Below, piece by piece: positions 1-7,560 of a stretch of DNA of 64,000 nucleotides (positions are counted from its first letter, which is position 1; every line of letters starts with the position of its first letter). A program made the position numbers and the translations under genes. The DNA lies in contig CAVPDA010000018.1 of assembly GCA_963702495.1 (NCBI GenBank), positions 186,001 through 250,000 of the forward strand, read 5' to 3'. The notes beneath the pieces were generated by a model. It was not told where the DNA came from, did not search any database, and saw only the letters and a program-made list of their open reading frames with translations. The stretch comes from CAVPDA01 sp963702495 (GTDB lineage: Bacteria; Pseudomonadota; Gammaproteobacteria; Burkholderiales; Rhodocyclaceae).

Positions 1-520
1 GGATGTCCATCTGCCTGCCGGCGTCGTTGATATAGAACTCGCGCGTGACTTGATAGCCGGCGAAATCGAGCAGGTTCGCCAAGCTCGCGCCGTAGGCGGC
101 GCCGCGACCATGGCCGACATGCAGCGGCCCGGTGGGATTGGCGGATACAAACTCCACCTGCATCGTCTTGCCGCTGCCGAGCCGGCCGCGGCCGTAGTCG
201 TAACCGCGCTCGCAGACGCTGCGTACGACCACTTGCTTGGCGGCATCGGTCAGGAACAGATTGATGAAACCGGCACCGGCGACCTCGGCCTTCGCCACCC
301 AGTCCGAAACCGGCATCTCGGCAACGATGCGGTTCGCAATTTCGCGCGGACTGAGCTTGAGCGGCTTGGCGAGCTGCAGTGCAAGATTGGCGGCGTAGTC
401 GCCATGGGCCGCCTGTTTCGGCCGCTCCAGCAGGATCACCGCATCCTCGTGCTCGGGCGCGACGACGGACAGGGCCTGTCGCAACAACCCTGCCACCGTA
501 CTCTTGAGATCGACAACCAT
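1..520 (-). CDS. argS: arginyl-tRNA synthetase, N-terminal part (runs off the window)
   Basis: This gene charges tRNA-Arg with arginine in the cytoplasm. Only about the first 173 codons are present; the rest lies beyond position 1. The N-terminal additional domain that binds the tRNA D-loop is visible, with LQLAKPLKLSPREIA. It is followed by the class I catalytic entry EFVSANPTGPLHVGHGRGA, in which HVGH is the HIGH signature at about residue 130. The start is the ATG at 520-518, because MVVDLKSTV matches the usual beginning of the family. The gene is divergent from ubiB and shares the 116-bp region 521-636 with it. The assignment is firm. Confidence 0.95.
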   Translation of the reverse strand, partial: MVVDLKSTVAGLLRQALSVVAPEHEDAVILLERPKQAAHGDYAANLALQLAKPLKLSPREIANRIVAEMPVSDWVAKAEVAGAGFINLFLTDAAKQVVVRSVCERGYDYGRGRLGSGKTMQVEFVSANPTGPLHVGHGRGAAYGASLANLLDFAGYQVTREFYINDAGRQMDI

Positions 521-636
521 CGCAGCGTGAGCCGTTCAAAAAAGGGGCATTATACCGGAGCCGGCCCGCACGCCGCCTTCACCGGCGCCATGAATCTGTG
601 TAAATTCACTCCTTTGCCCGCCCTCCCCCGCTTCCC

Positions 637-2160
637 TTGCGCCTGCTCCGACTGCTCAAAATCGCCACCGTCGGCATACGGTATGGCCTCGACCAACTGA
701 TCCTGGAGCACGAGCCGAGCGGCCGCCTTGCGCGGCTGGTCAATGCCCTGTTCTTCTGGCGCCGGCTGGATGCGCCCCGCGCCGTGCGGCTGCGCCAGGC
801 GCTGGAAGCGCTGGGCCCGATCTTCGTCAAGTTCGGCCAGGTGCTTTCCACACGGCGCGACCTCCTGCCTGCCGACATCGCCGACGAACTGGCCAAGCTG
901 CAGGACCAGGTTCCGCCTTTTCCCTCCCAGTTGGCGCTAGCCGAACTGGAAAAGGTATACGGCAAGCCGGTGAGCGCGGTCTTCAAGTCCTTCTCCGCGG
1001 AACCGGTTGCGAGCGCTTCGGTGGCCCAGGTGCACTTCGCCACGCTGCCCGATGGGACCGAAGTCGCGGTCAAGATCCTGCGGCCAGGCATTACCGGAGT
1101 GATCGTCAACGACGTGGCGCTGATCGATACGGCGGCGGGCATCGTCGAAACGGTCTGGTCGGACGGCAAGCGCTTCAAGCCGCGCGAGGTGGTGGCCGAG
1201 TTCGCCAAACATCTGAACGACGAACTGGACTTGATGCGCGAAGCGTCCAACGCGTCGCAACTGCGGCGCAATTTTCTCCATTCGCCGCTGCTCGCCGTGC
1301 CGGAGGTGCACTGGGACTATTGTTCGAGTTCGGTCATGGTGATGCAGCGCATGTACGGCACCCCGATCAGCCAGGTGGACCGGCTGCGCGCCCAGGGCGT
1401 GGACATCCCCACCCTCGCCCGCGCCGGGGTCGAGATCTTCTTCACCCAGGTGTTCCGCGACGGCTTCTTCCACGCCGACATGCATCCCGGCAACATATTC
1501 GTGACCAATACCGGCCAGTACGTGGCGCTCGATTTCGGCATCATGGGCACGCTCACGGATGTGGACAAGAACTATCTGGCGCAGAACTTCCTGGCTTTCT
1601 TCCAGCGCGATTACAAGCGCGTCGCCCAGGCTCACATCGATGCCGGCTGGGTGCCGAAGGATACCCGGGTGGACGAGTTCGAGTCTGCCATCCGCGCCGT
1701 GTGCGAGCCGATTTTCGACAAGCCGCTGAAGGAAATATCGTTCGGCAAGACGCTGCTGCGGCTGTTCCAGGCCTCGCGCCGCTTCAATGTCGAAATCCAG
1801 CCGCAACTGGTGCTGCTGCAAAAGACGCTGCTCAACATCGAAGGCCTGGGACGCCAACTGGACCCCGACCTCGACCTGTGGAAGACCGCCAAGCCGTTCC
1901 TGGAACGTTGGATGGCGCAGCAGATCGGCGTCGCCGGACTGCTGCGGAATCTCGCCATGGAAGCGCCGGGGTGGGCCAACTCGCTGCCGGAAGTGCCGCG
2001 CCTGCTGCACCGGGTTCTGACGGAGCGCAGCGGCATGCAGACCGGTGAAGACCTGACCCGGTTGCTGGCGGAACAGAAGCGGACCTCGCGGTTGCTGCTG
2101 CTCGCGGTCGGCCTGCTGCTGGCCATCGCACTGGTGCAGGTGCTCGCGCTGCGGGCCTAG
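637..2160 (+). CDS. ubiB: UbiB, ABC1/AarF-family ubiquinone biosynthesis ATPase
   Basis: UbiB is an atypical protein-kinase-like ATPase that supports the hydroxylation steps of ubiquinone synthesis at the inner membrane. The protein has 507 residues, close to the family norm. It shows the family KxGQ element (VKFGQVLSTRRDLLP, about residue 65), the nucleotide-site lysine in VAVKILRPGI, the catalytic-loop-like HADMHPGNIF and the metal-binding LDFGIMG. A hydrophobic C-terminal anchor (LLLLAVGLLLAIALVQVLAL) is typical of UbiB. The start is a TTG at 637; no in-frame ATG gives a full N-terminus. No other ubi genes are adjacent, but the anaerobic ubiUVT genes lie 14 kb downstream. Confidence 0.93.
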   Translation: MRLLRLLKIATVGIRYGLDQLILEHEPSGRLARLVNALFFWRRLDAPRAVRLRQALEALGPIFVKFGQVLSTRRDLLPADIADELAKLQDQVPPFPSQLALAELEKVYGKPVSAVFKSFSAEPVASASVAQVHFATLPDGTEVAVKILRPGITGVIVNDVALIDTAAGIVETVWSDGKRFKPREVVAEFAKHLNDELDLMREASNASQLRRNFLHSPLLAVPEVHWDYCSSSVMVMQRMYGTPISQVDRLRAQGVDIPTLARAGVEIFFTQVFRDGFFHADMHPGNIFVTNTGQYVALDFGIMGTLTDVDKNYLAQNFLAFFQRDYKRVAQAHIDAGWVPKDTRVDEFESAIRAVCEPIFDKPLKEISFGKTLLRLFQASRRFNVEIQPQLVLLQKTLLNIEGLGRQLDPDLDLWKTAKPFLERWMAQQIGVAGLLRNLAMEAPGWANSLPEVPRLLHRVLTERSGMQTGEDLTRLLAEQKRTSRLLLLAVGLLLAIALVQVLALRA

Positions 2161-2200
2161 TTCGAAGAGACGGGGCGCACAGCGAGCGATCGCGCCGCAG

Positions 2201-2243
2201 AAAAAAAGGCGGCCCGGCAAAGGCTCCCCGTTTTGCCGGGCCG
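2201..2243 (-). terminator. Rho-independent terminator
   Basis: A perfect 12-bp stem (2210-2221 paired with 2232-2243, GC-rich, ten-base loop) is followed on the minus strand by CC and then seven T residues (2207-2201). The T-run lies only on the minus-strand side, so the element ends minus-strand transcription. It sits about 360 bp beyond the response-regulator gene, and it forms the 3' end of the candidate small RNA described separately. Confidence 0.85.
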
Positions 2244-2411
2244 TGTCCGCCAACAGTCGGAGGTTTGGCGGGACATCAGTCGGCAGCGCAGCATGTCCAG
2301 TGCTGTTGCTGCCGCATCAAATCTGTACAGCATTTCCGATACCGGATCGCTCCGACGCTCTGCGCACGGGCGGCTCGTCCTGCAACCGCGTCAAACGCAA
2401 AATCGATCCCT
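2201..2411 (-). ncRNA. candidate sigma-54-dependent structured small RNA
   Basis: No known RNA family was recognised. A near-consensus sigma-54 promoter at 2437-2422 would start a transcript of about 210 nt near 2411 that ends at the strong terminator at 2201. Reading the minus strand in order, the transcript can fold into four units. The first is a 5' domain closed by 2404-2409 with 2344-2349, containing a small hairpin at 2388-2398. The second is a hairpin at 2281-2314 with a seven-pair outer stem and a four-pair inner stem. The third is a hairpin at 2247-2271 whose loop reads ACCUCCGACUG and contains the anti-Shine-Dalgarno core CCUCC. The fourth is the terminator. No convincing ORF lies in it. 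An sRNA acting on ribosome-binding sites is inferred, by analogy with sigma-54-dependent GlmY beside the GlrK/GlrR kinase-activator pair. Confidence 0.55.
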
Positions 2412-2421
2412 AGCCCGTCTA

Positions 2422-2437
2422 TGCATTCCCCGTGCCA
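2422..2437 (-). promoter_or_regulatory. sigma-54 (RpoN) promoter
   Basis: The minus strand reads TGGCACGGGGAATGCA. Against the consensus TGGCACG-N4-TTGCW it has the invariant GG (-24) and GC (-12) at the right spacing, with a single mismatch in the T before TGC. It points toward the terminator at 2201, not toward any annotated gene. rpoN itself lies at 37144-38571 in this window. Confidence 0.65.
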
Positions 2438-2529
2438 GGCAGCTCACGCTGCAATTTGAACGTATCTTATTGATTACGCTAATCATCGGCGAAAGTTGCG
2501 GCGATCCGTCGAATCCATCAAGGCGACGC

Positions 2530-2555
2530 GGGGCAAATGCCCCACCCACTTGGGT
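2530..2555. promoter_or_regulatory. paired palindromes, candidate enhancer for the NtrC-type regulator
   Basis: Two adjacent inverted repeats are visible: GGGGCA-AA-TGCCCC (2530-2543) and ACCCA-CT-TGGGT (2544-2555). They lie about 95-120 bp upstream of the -24 element of the sigma-54 promoter, the usual distance for bacterial enhancer-binding proteins. A third palindrome, TGATTA-CGC-TAATCA (2471-2485), lies between them and the promoter and overlaps a partial IHF-like match. Binding by the regulator encoded next door is an inference. Confidence 0.4.
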
Positions 2556-2600
2556 CAAATCACCTTCCGGTCGCGCCCACTTGTTCATTAATTCGGTTCA

Positions 2601-4019
2601 TCAATGCGCCTGCGACAGCCCGAACTTCTCGATGCGGTAACGCAACGTGTCGCGCGACAATCCCAGGAGCTTCGCGGCGCGCGTCACGTTCCAATCCGTC
2701 TTCTGCAATGCCTTGAGCAGCAGGCCGCGTTCGACGTCCTCCAACTGGATGCCTTCCCCCGGAATCTCGTAGCTGACGCTGGCGTCGTATTCCTCCTGCT
2801 TTTCCCGCTCCTCGGACTGGAGCCCAAGGGGTGCGCAGAGATTCATCTGCTCCGCGTCGATCACCTCGCCCCGGGACAGCAGCACCGCCTGCTCGATCAC
2901 GTTGCGCAGCTCGCGCACGTTGCCCGACCAGCGGTGGTTCGCCAGCAGCCGCTCCGCCGCCGGAGTGAAGCTGAGGCCGGCTCGTCCGTAGCGGCTGCCG
3001 TGAATTTTGAGAAAGTGCCGCGCCAGCAGCAGGATGTCGCCGTTGCGCTCGCGCAGGGGCGGAACGTTCAGGTGGACGATGCGCAGGCGGAAGAACAGGT
3101 CGGAGCGGAATTTGCCTTCGCGCACCAGACGTTCCAGCGGACGGTGGGTGGCGGCGACGATGCGCACATTGACCTTCTGATCGCGCAGGCTGCCGATGCG
3201 GCGCACCAACTTCTCTTCCAGCAGCTTGAGCAGCTTGGCCTGCAGGCCGAGGTCCATGTCGCCGATCTCGTCGAGGAAGAGCGTGCCGCCGTCGGCGGTT
3301 TCCACCAGGCCGAGCTTGCGCTCCTTGGCATCGGTGAAGGAGCCGCGCTCGTGGCCGAACAGCTCGGATTCGAGAAGCTGCTGCGGAATCGAGGCGCAGT
3401 TTATTTCGACGAAAGGCTTGTCGCGGCGCGGGCCGTTGTAATGCAGGGCACGGGCGACGACTTCCTTGCCGCTGCCGGTCTCGCCCGTCACCAGCACCGC
3501 TGGCGCATCGGCATCCTGCAAACTGTGCTCTGCGTCAAGCAGGCGCCGCATGGTGTCCTTCAGAGTGCGCATCGATTCGGATTCGCCGATCAGGGTATCG
3601 AGGCCGTACTGCTTCTTGTCCTTTTCCAGAAAGTACGACAAGGTGCTCTCGATGCGCTCCTCGCCGATGGCGCGCTCCAGCAGGATCTTCAGCTTGCCCA
3701 GAGAAATCGGCTTGGTGAGAAAGTCGTAGGCGCCGGCCTTCATCGCCTCCACCGCGAGTTCCACATTGCCCTGGCCGGTGATCATGATCACGTGCACGCC
3801 CGGAGCCAATGTCTTGAGCTTGGCCAGTGCCTCCAGGCCGTTCATTCCGGGCAGGTTGAAATCGAGCAGGACGGCGTCCGGCTTGAAGACGTCGAGCTGT
3901 CCCAGGCCTTCTTCCGCGGTGGTCGCCACACGCACCTCGAAACCGTGCCGCATCAGATAGATATTGATGTTTTTCGCAATCGTGGCTTCATCTTCCACGA
4001 TCAATACCGCTTGTCCCAT
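2601..4019 (-). CDS. sigma-54-dependent response regulator, NtrC family
   Basis: This is a 472-residue activator. The receiver domain has the phospho-acceptor Asp in VLLDFNLPGMNG (about residue 53) and Lys in FLTKPIS. The AAA+ domain has Walker A GETGSGKE and Walker B LFLDEIGDM. The C-terminal Fis-type helix-turn-helix reads NVTRAAKLLGLSRDTLRYRI. The sigma-54-contacting loop is GSFTDA instead of the canonical GAFTGA; the essential Phe-Thr is kept. It follows its kinase by nine bases, with a GAGGT ribosome site, so the two are co-transcribed. The target is unknown, but a sigma-54 promoter lies 165-180 bp past its stop. The family is certain; the regulon is not. Confidence 0.93.
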   Translation of the reverse strand: MGQAVLIVEDEATIAKNINIYLMRHGFEVRVATTAEEGLGQLDVFKPDAVLLDFNLPGMNGLEALAKLKTLAPGVHVIMITGQGNVELAVEAMKAGAYDFLTKPISLGKLKILLERAIGEERIESTLSYFLEKDKKQYGLDTLIGESESMRTLKDTMRRLLDAEHSLQDADAPAVLVTGETGSGKEVVARALHYNGPRRDKPFVEINCASIPQQLLESELFGHERGSFTDAKERKLGLVETADGGTLFLDEIGDMDLGLQAKLLKLLEEKLVRRIGSLRDQKVNVRIVAATHRPLERLVREGKFRSDLFFRLRIVHLNVPPLRERNGDILLLARHFLKIHGSRYGRAGLSFTPAAERLLANHRWSGNVRELRNVIEQAVLLSRGEVIDAEQMNLCAPLGLQSEEREKQEEYDASVSYEIPGEGIQLEDVERGLLLKALQKTDWNVTRAAKLLGLSRDTLRYRIEKFGLSQAH

Positions 4020-4028
4020 TCTCAGACC

Positions 4029-5465
4029 TCACTGAACGATAGGGAATTGAAGGAGAACTGTCGTCCCCTTTCCTGTTTGGCTGTTGATCGAGATGCTGCC
4101 GCCGAAGCGCTCGATGATGCGCTTGGCGAGCGGCAGACCGACACCCAGTCCTTTTGTTTTTGTCGTGTAAAACGGTTTGAATGCGCGCTCCCGCTGCTCC
4201 CCGGTCATGCCCGGTCCGTTGTCGGCGACGGCAATACGCATGACCTTGCGGCCCTCGCGCAGAGCCGCGGAAACCGTCAATTTGCCGGGCGCACCGGCTT
4301 CGTCGCCTGCCATCGCTTCGAGCGCGTTGGCAATGAGGCTGGTCACCACCTGTGACAACAGCATCGCATCGGCCTGAATCGGCGGCAGGGTGTCCGGCAC
4401 CGTGACGGTGCAGGCAACGCCGCGCTTGTCCATCTCCCGGCCGAACTCGTTGGCGCAACGCCGCAGTATGGGGACGACGTCGATCGCGTCGAGCTTGCCC
4501 GCCACCGGCCGCGAATAGCTCAGCAGCTCCCGCACCCACTGTTCCAGTCGGTCCACCTCGGCCATGATGTCGCGGGCAGCTTCGCGCGACAAATCGGGAT
4601 CCCCTTCGAGTGCCAGCTCGGCCGACGAGCGAATCGCCGTGAGCGGATTGCGGATGCCGTGGGCCACCGCGGACCCGAGTTCGCCCACCGCCGCCAGCCG
4701 CTCGCTTTCCACCAGCCGCTCCTGCTGGCTGCGGATCAGGTTGTCGGCGCGCCGGATCATCGAGAACAGCGCCAGAAAGAGAAACACCCCGCCGGCCAGC
4801 GCGCCGCCCCAGATCAGACGCTTGCCGGCCTGGATCGCCTCGAACAACGGGCGGGGGTTCTTGTACAGTTCGACGGAGCCGACCACCTTGCTGCGCTTCT
4901 CGTTCCATACCGGTATGTAGAATTCGACGAAGTAATCGACGGTATGGGAGAGATTCGCGTGTTCGGACTTGGGATTGGCGGCATCCTTCTCCTCGTCCTC
5001 CTCGTTGATCGTGAGTTCCCCCGCAAGTGAGCGATCCAGTTCCGGGTTGGCGTCGAACTGCTTGCCGATGAGGGTGGCGTCGCTGGACCAGACCAGCCGC
5101 CGGTCCGACGAATAGAGGTTGGCGCGCAGCACATCCGGCATTTGGGCAATGTGCTCGAAGGCTTGGCGGGTACTGTCTGTCGCTGCATCGGGGCCGTTGG
5201 AAAACACCTTCTCCGGGCTTTCGACCAGGATCACCGTCTGCACGAACTCCATGCTCAGGATCGCCTCCTGGCGCAGCATGCGGTCGGTCATGAAGCGGGA
5301 AAGCAGGGCGGCGCCGAAGATGCTCAGCGCCGTGATGGAGACGAGACCGACGACCGCGAACCACGCTCGAAGATCGAACGCCCGCGTCGGGTCGGCGCCC
5401 TTTCTACGCCAATACGACGCCAAGGTGTGGAACGGGGGTCGCAAGATTCGCGCAGGGGAAGCCAT
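4029..5465 (-). CDS. NtrB-like sensor histidine kinase
   Basis: This is the membrane kinase partner of the adjacent regulator, 478 residues. It has a transmembrane helix near residues 35-55 and a periplasmic sensor of roughly 160 residues with a strongly acidic patch (NEEDEEKD). A second membrane helix (WGGALAGGVFLFLALFSMI) precedes a HisKA domain with the phosphorylated His in AVAHGIRNPLTAI. The HATPase domain has ADNGPGM and TKGLGVGLPLAK. The ATG at 5465 is chosen because GGAG lies eight bases upstream; an in-frame GTG at 5471 is too close to that site. The ligand cannot be deduced. An exported repeat protein is encoded 86 bp upstream on the same strand and may be functionally linked. Confidence 0.92.
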   Translation of the reverse strand: MASPARILRPPFHTLASYWRRKGADPTRAFDLRAWFAVVGLVSITALSIFGAALLSRFMTDRMLRQEAILSMEFVQTVILVESPEKVFSNGPDAATDSTRQAFEHIAQMPDVLRANLYSSDRRLVWSSDATLIGKQFDANPELDRSLAGELTINEEDEEKDAANPKSEHANLSHTVDYFVEFYIPVWNEKRSKVVGSVELYKNPRPLFEAIQAGKRLIWGGALAGGVFLFLALFSMIRRADNLIRSQQERLVESERLAAVGELGSAVAHGIRNPLTAIRSSAELALEGDPDLSREAARDIMAEVDRLEQWVRELLSYSRPVAGKLDAIDVVPILRRCANEFGREMDKRGVACTVTVPDTLPPIQADAMLLSQVVTSLIANALEAMAGDEAGAPGKLTVSAALREGRKVMRIAVADNGPGMTGEQRERAFKPFYTTKTKGLGVGLPLAKRIIERFGGSISINSQTGKGTTVLLQFPIVQ

Positions 5466-5551
5466 ATGCACTACTCCGAATTATCATCCTTCGCCTGCCC
5501 TGATACCCTTCGGGCGTGGGTCTTCGCCCGCGTGCCGACTGCAGCCGTGCG

Positions 5552-6544
5552 TTACCGGCCTTTGCCGCTGTGGGAGCGATCCGGACGGTCAACCTTCTCG
5601 GCCATCTCGACCTTCTCCGGGCGCTCGACCTTCTCCGGCCGTTCGAGCTTCTCCGGGCGCTCCGCCCGTTCCGAACGTTCGACCTTCTCCGGGCGTTCAG
5701 CCTTCTCCGGACGTTCGGCTTTCTCGGCGCGCTCGATTCGTTGCGGGCGATCCGCCGAGGATACGCCGTCGCCCCGCCTGTCGTCCGGGCGGTTATCCGG
5801 CCGATCCGATTGACGCTCGGATTGACGGTCTTCGCGCTGCTGCCTGGCTCCGCTCTGGGATGGCCCGGCTTCACCCGGCTTCGCCAAATTGCCGGAGCCT
5901 TGCACTACGTTGGCGACCAAACCGCGATCGCTGCGAAATTCCGTGCGCACCCGCTTGCCGTCGGCGTCAATTCCTTGAATCCGCACACGATCGAAACCGG
6001 TCTGCTGCACCAACTGCTGCGCAAGTTCCGCCCGCTGTACCGCGCTCATATTACTAAAGTTAATGTCCTCCACGCGCAAACGCAAGCTGCCGTCGGGCTT
6101 TCGTTGAATCCGTGCATCCACGACACCGCGCAGCCGCACCGTCGCTTCGCCCCCGCCAGCGGGCATGATGTCTGCGATCTGGCGCAGCAGATTCTGATCA
6201 CGACCGAGAGCGAGCAGCAGATCCCGGGCTTCCTGCTCCGCGAGGGAAGCTTCGCGGATCTGGATTTCCCGAGCGCCGGCATCGAAACGCGCATCGAGCG
6301 TGCTGAGAAGGGCGGCCACGTCCACCGACCCGTCGGCGCTGCGCGGCAAGCTCACCTGGGCACCGACGCCGTCGTCCTGGCGTCGGTCTTCCTGGCGGTC
6401 TTCCCGAGAAAGGTCGTCGCTGGCGCTTTGTGCAATCCGCAGCCACCGGGTCTCCCCTCTCACGTCGCTTTCCGCCGCGCCGACACCGCCAGCCATACAC
6501 ATAAGCGCAGCAGCTGCAGCCATAATGTGTTGTTTCTTCAACAT
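5552..6544 (-). CDS. exported protein with charged hexapeptide-repeat tail
   Basis: No family was recognised. The 330-residue product begins with a signal peptide (MLKKQHIMAAAAALMCMAGGVGA). A central domain of about 190 residues follows (LLSTLDARFDAGAREIQIRE, GVVDARIQRKPDGSLRLRVE, QQTGFDRVRIQGIDADGKR). The last 65 residues are repeats of the type ERPEKV, rich in Glu, Arg, Lys and Pro. The ATG at 6544 is chosen because GAGGG precedes it and the signal peptide starts there; a longer frame to 6613 would run through an operator-like palindrome. The same tail occurs in the protein at 7547-9448. Gene order suggests possible co-expression with the kinase-regulator pair. Confidence 0.75.
   Translation of the reverse strand: MLKKQHIMAAAAALMCMAGGVGAAESDVRGETRWLRIAQSASDDLSREDRQEDRRQDDGVGAQVSLPRSADGSVDVAALLSTLDARFDAGAREIQIREASLAEQEARDLLLALGRDQNLLRQIADIMPAGGGEATVRLRGVVDARIQRKPDGSLRLRVEDINFSNMSAVQRAELAQQLVQQTGFDRVRIQGIDADGKRVRTEFRSDRGLVANVVQGSGNLAKPGEAGPSQSGARQQREDRQSERQSDRPDNRPDDRRGDGVSSADRPQRIERAEKAERPEKAERPEKVERSERAERPEKLERPEKVERPEKVEMAEKVDRPDRSHSGKGR
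5580..5746 (-). repeat. 18-bp coding repeats for ERPEKV hexapeptides
   Basis: About nine degenerate 18-bp units encode ERPEKV-like hexapeptides at the C-terminus of the exported protein. The array is in opposite orientation to a related array at 9185-9417. The units differ at silent positions, so this is an aged, coding repeat. Confidence 0.8.
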
Positions 6545-6596
6545 ATCTTCACCCTCTCGCCAATTGATCGTCAGGACATCGCCTTCGGTGTGAGTA

Positions 6597-6673
6597 GTGG
6601 GAAATATTCCCACCTAATCCCAATGTAAGTGGCGCGACGGCCGATGTCAAGCATTTCTGTGAAAGTTTCCCAC
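6597..6673. promoter_or_regulatory. two related operator-like palindromes in a divergent promoter region
   Basis: The 173-bp region between the exported protein gene (start 6544, minus) and the DUF6502 gene (start 6718, plus) holds GTGGGAA-ATA-TTCCCAC at 6597-6613 and the related GTGAAAG-TTTCCCAC at 6659-6673. Their centres are about 61 bp apart, close to six helical turns, so two dimers could bind one face of the DNA. The natural candidate for binding is the DUF6502 protein encoded next to them. This is inference. Confidence 0.5.
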
Positions 6674-6717
6674 GCGTGATAGACTGGCATGAAATCCTCA
6701 TATGTTCATAGCTACCT

Positions 6718-7560
6718 ATGGAAAACGCGACCCCCTCCAGAACGCTGGTCAAGGCGCTACGTCAGGTTCTCCATCCCCTGGTACGCCTCATGCTTGCGAA
6801 TGGGGTCACTTACCCTTTTCTTATTGAGCTGCTGAAGAGCGTGTTCGTCGCCGTGGCGGAGCGCGAGTTCCGGATCGGCGACAAGCCCCAGACGGACAGC
6901 CGAATCAGTCTGCTTACGGGTGTTCATCGCAAGGACGTCCGGCGCTTGCGTCAAATCGCCCGCGGACCGGCAGAACCCCCTCCGGCGGCGATCTCGCTCG
7001 GCGCACAACTGGTGGCGGTGTGGACCGGATCGCCGCAATACCTCGATCCGGATGGGCACCCGTTGCCCCTGGCCAGGCTGGCGAGCGTCGCCGGCGACCT
7101 CTCATTCGAGAGTCTGGTGGCGAGCGTGAGCAAGGACATCCGCTCCCGCGCCGTACTCGACGAATGGTTGAGACTCGGCGTCGTGCGTCTGGACGACGAG
7201 GATCGGGTAATCCTGAATACGGAGGCGTTCGTGCCGCAGAAGGGCTTTGACGAGAAGATGTTCTATTTCGGGCACAACCTCCACGACCACATTGCGGCCG
7301 CTGCGCACAACGTGATGGGCCAAGGCGCACCCTACCTCGAGCGCAGCGTACACTACGATGGGTTGGACGAGCGATCGATGTTCGATTTGGCGGAATTGGC
7401 GGAACGAGCGGGGATGCAAGCGGCGCTGACGTTAAACCGCAAGGCGATGGAACTGGAAAAGCGGGACGTCACTTCCACGGAACCGAAGCAGCGCATCACA
7501 TTCGGCATTTACTTCTACAGTGAGCCGGCCGACACTGAGATTAAGCATGGCCATGAGTAA
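6718..7560 (+). CDS. DUF6502 family protein, probable DNA-binding regulator
   Basis: This is a 280-residue cytoplasmic protein with no signal peptide or membrane segment, matching the DUF6502 family in sequence character (HPLVRLMLANGVTYPFLIEL; GVHRKDVRRLR; FVPQKGFDEKMFYFGHNLHD). Residues about 60-85 (RISLLTGVHRKDVRRLRQIA) look like a helix-turn-helix recognition unit. The family has no established function that I can state. The gene overlaps the following DUF5666 gene by 14 bases, so the two are translationally coupled. It lies beside a divergent promoter with paired palindromes, which suits an autoregulated local regulator. Confidence 0.8.
   Translation: MENATPSRTLVKALRQVLHPLVRLMLANGVTYPFLIELLKSVFVAVAEREFRIGDKPQTDSRISLLTGVHRKDVRRLRQIARGPAEPPPAAISLGAQLVAVWTGSPQYLDPDGHPLPLARLASVAGDLSFESLVASVSKDIRSRAVLDEWLRLGVVRLDDEDRVILNTEAFVPQKGFDEKMFYFGHNLHDHIAAAAHNVMGQGAPYLERSVHYDGLDERSMFDLAELAERAGMQAALTLNRKAMELEKRDVTSTEPKQRITFGIYFYSEPADTEIKHGHE

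Noticed and set aside
2470..2485. TTGAT...ATCA as an FNR site
   Set aside because: The half-sites are too far apart for the TTGATNNNNATCAA spacing; it is better described as a TGATTA-CGC-TAATCA palindrome.
2604..4355. A 583-codon plus-strand ORF opposite the response regulator and kinase genes
   Set aside because: It is the antisense shadow of two clear genes, has no family character and is His/Gln/Arg-rich as expected from high-GC antisense frames.
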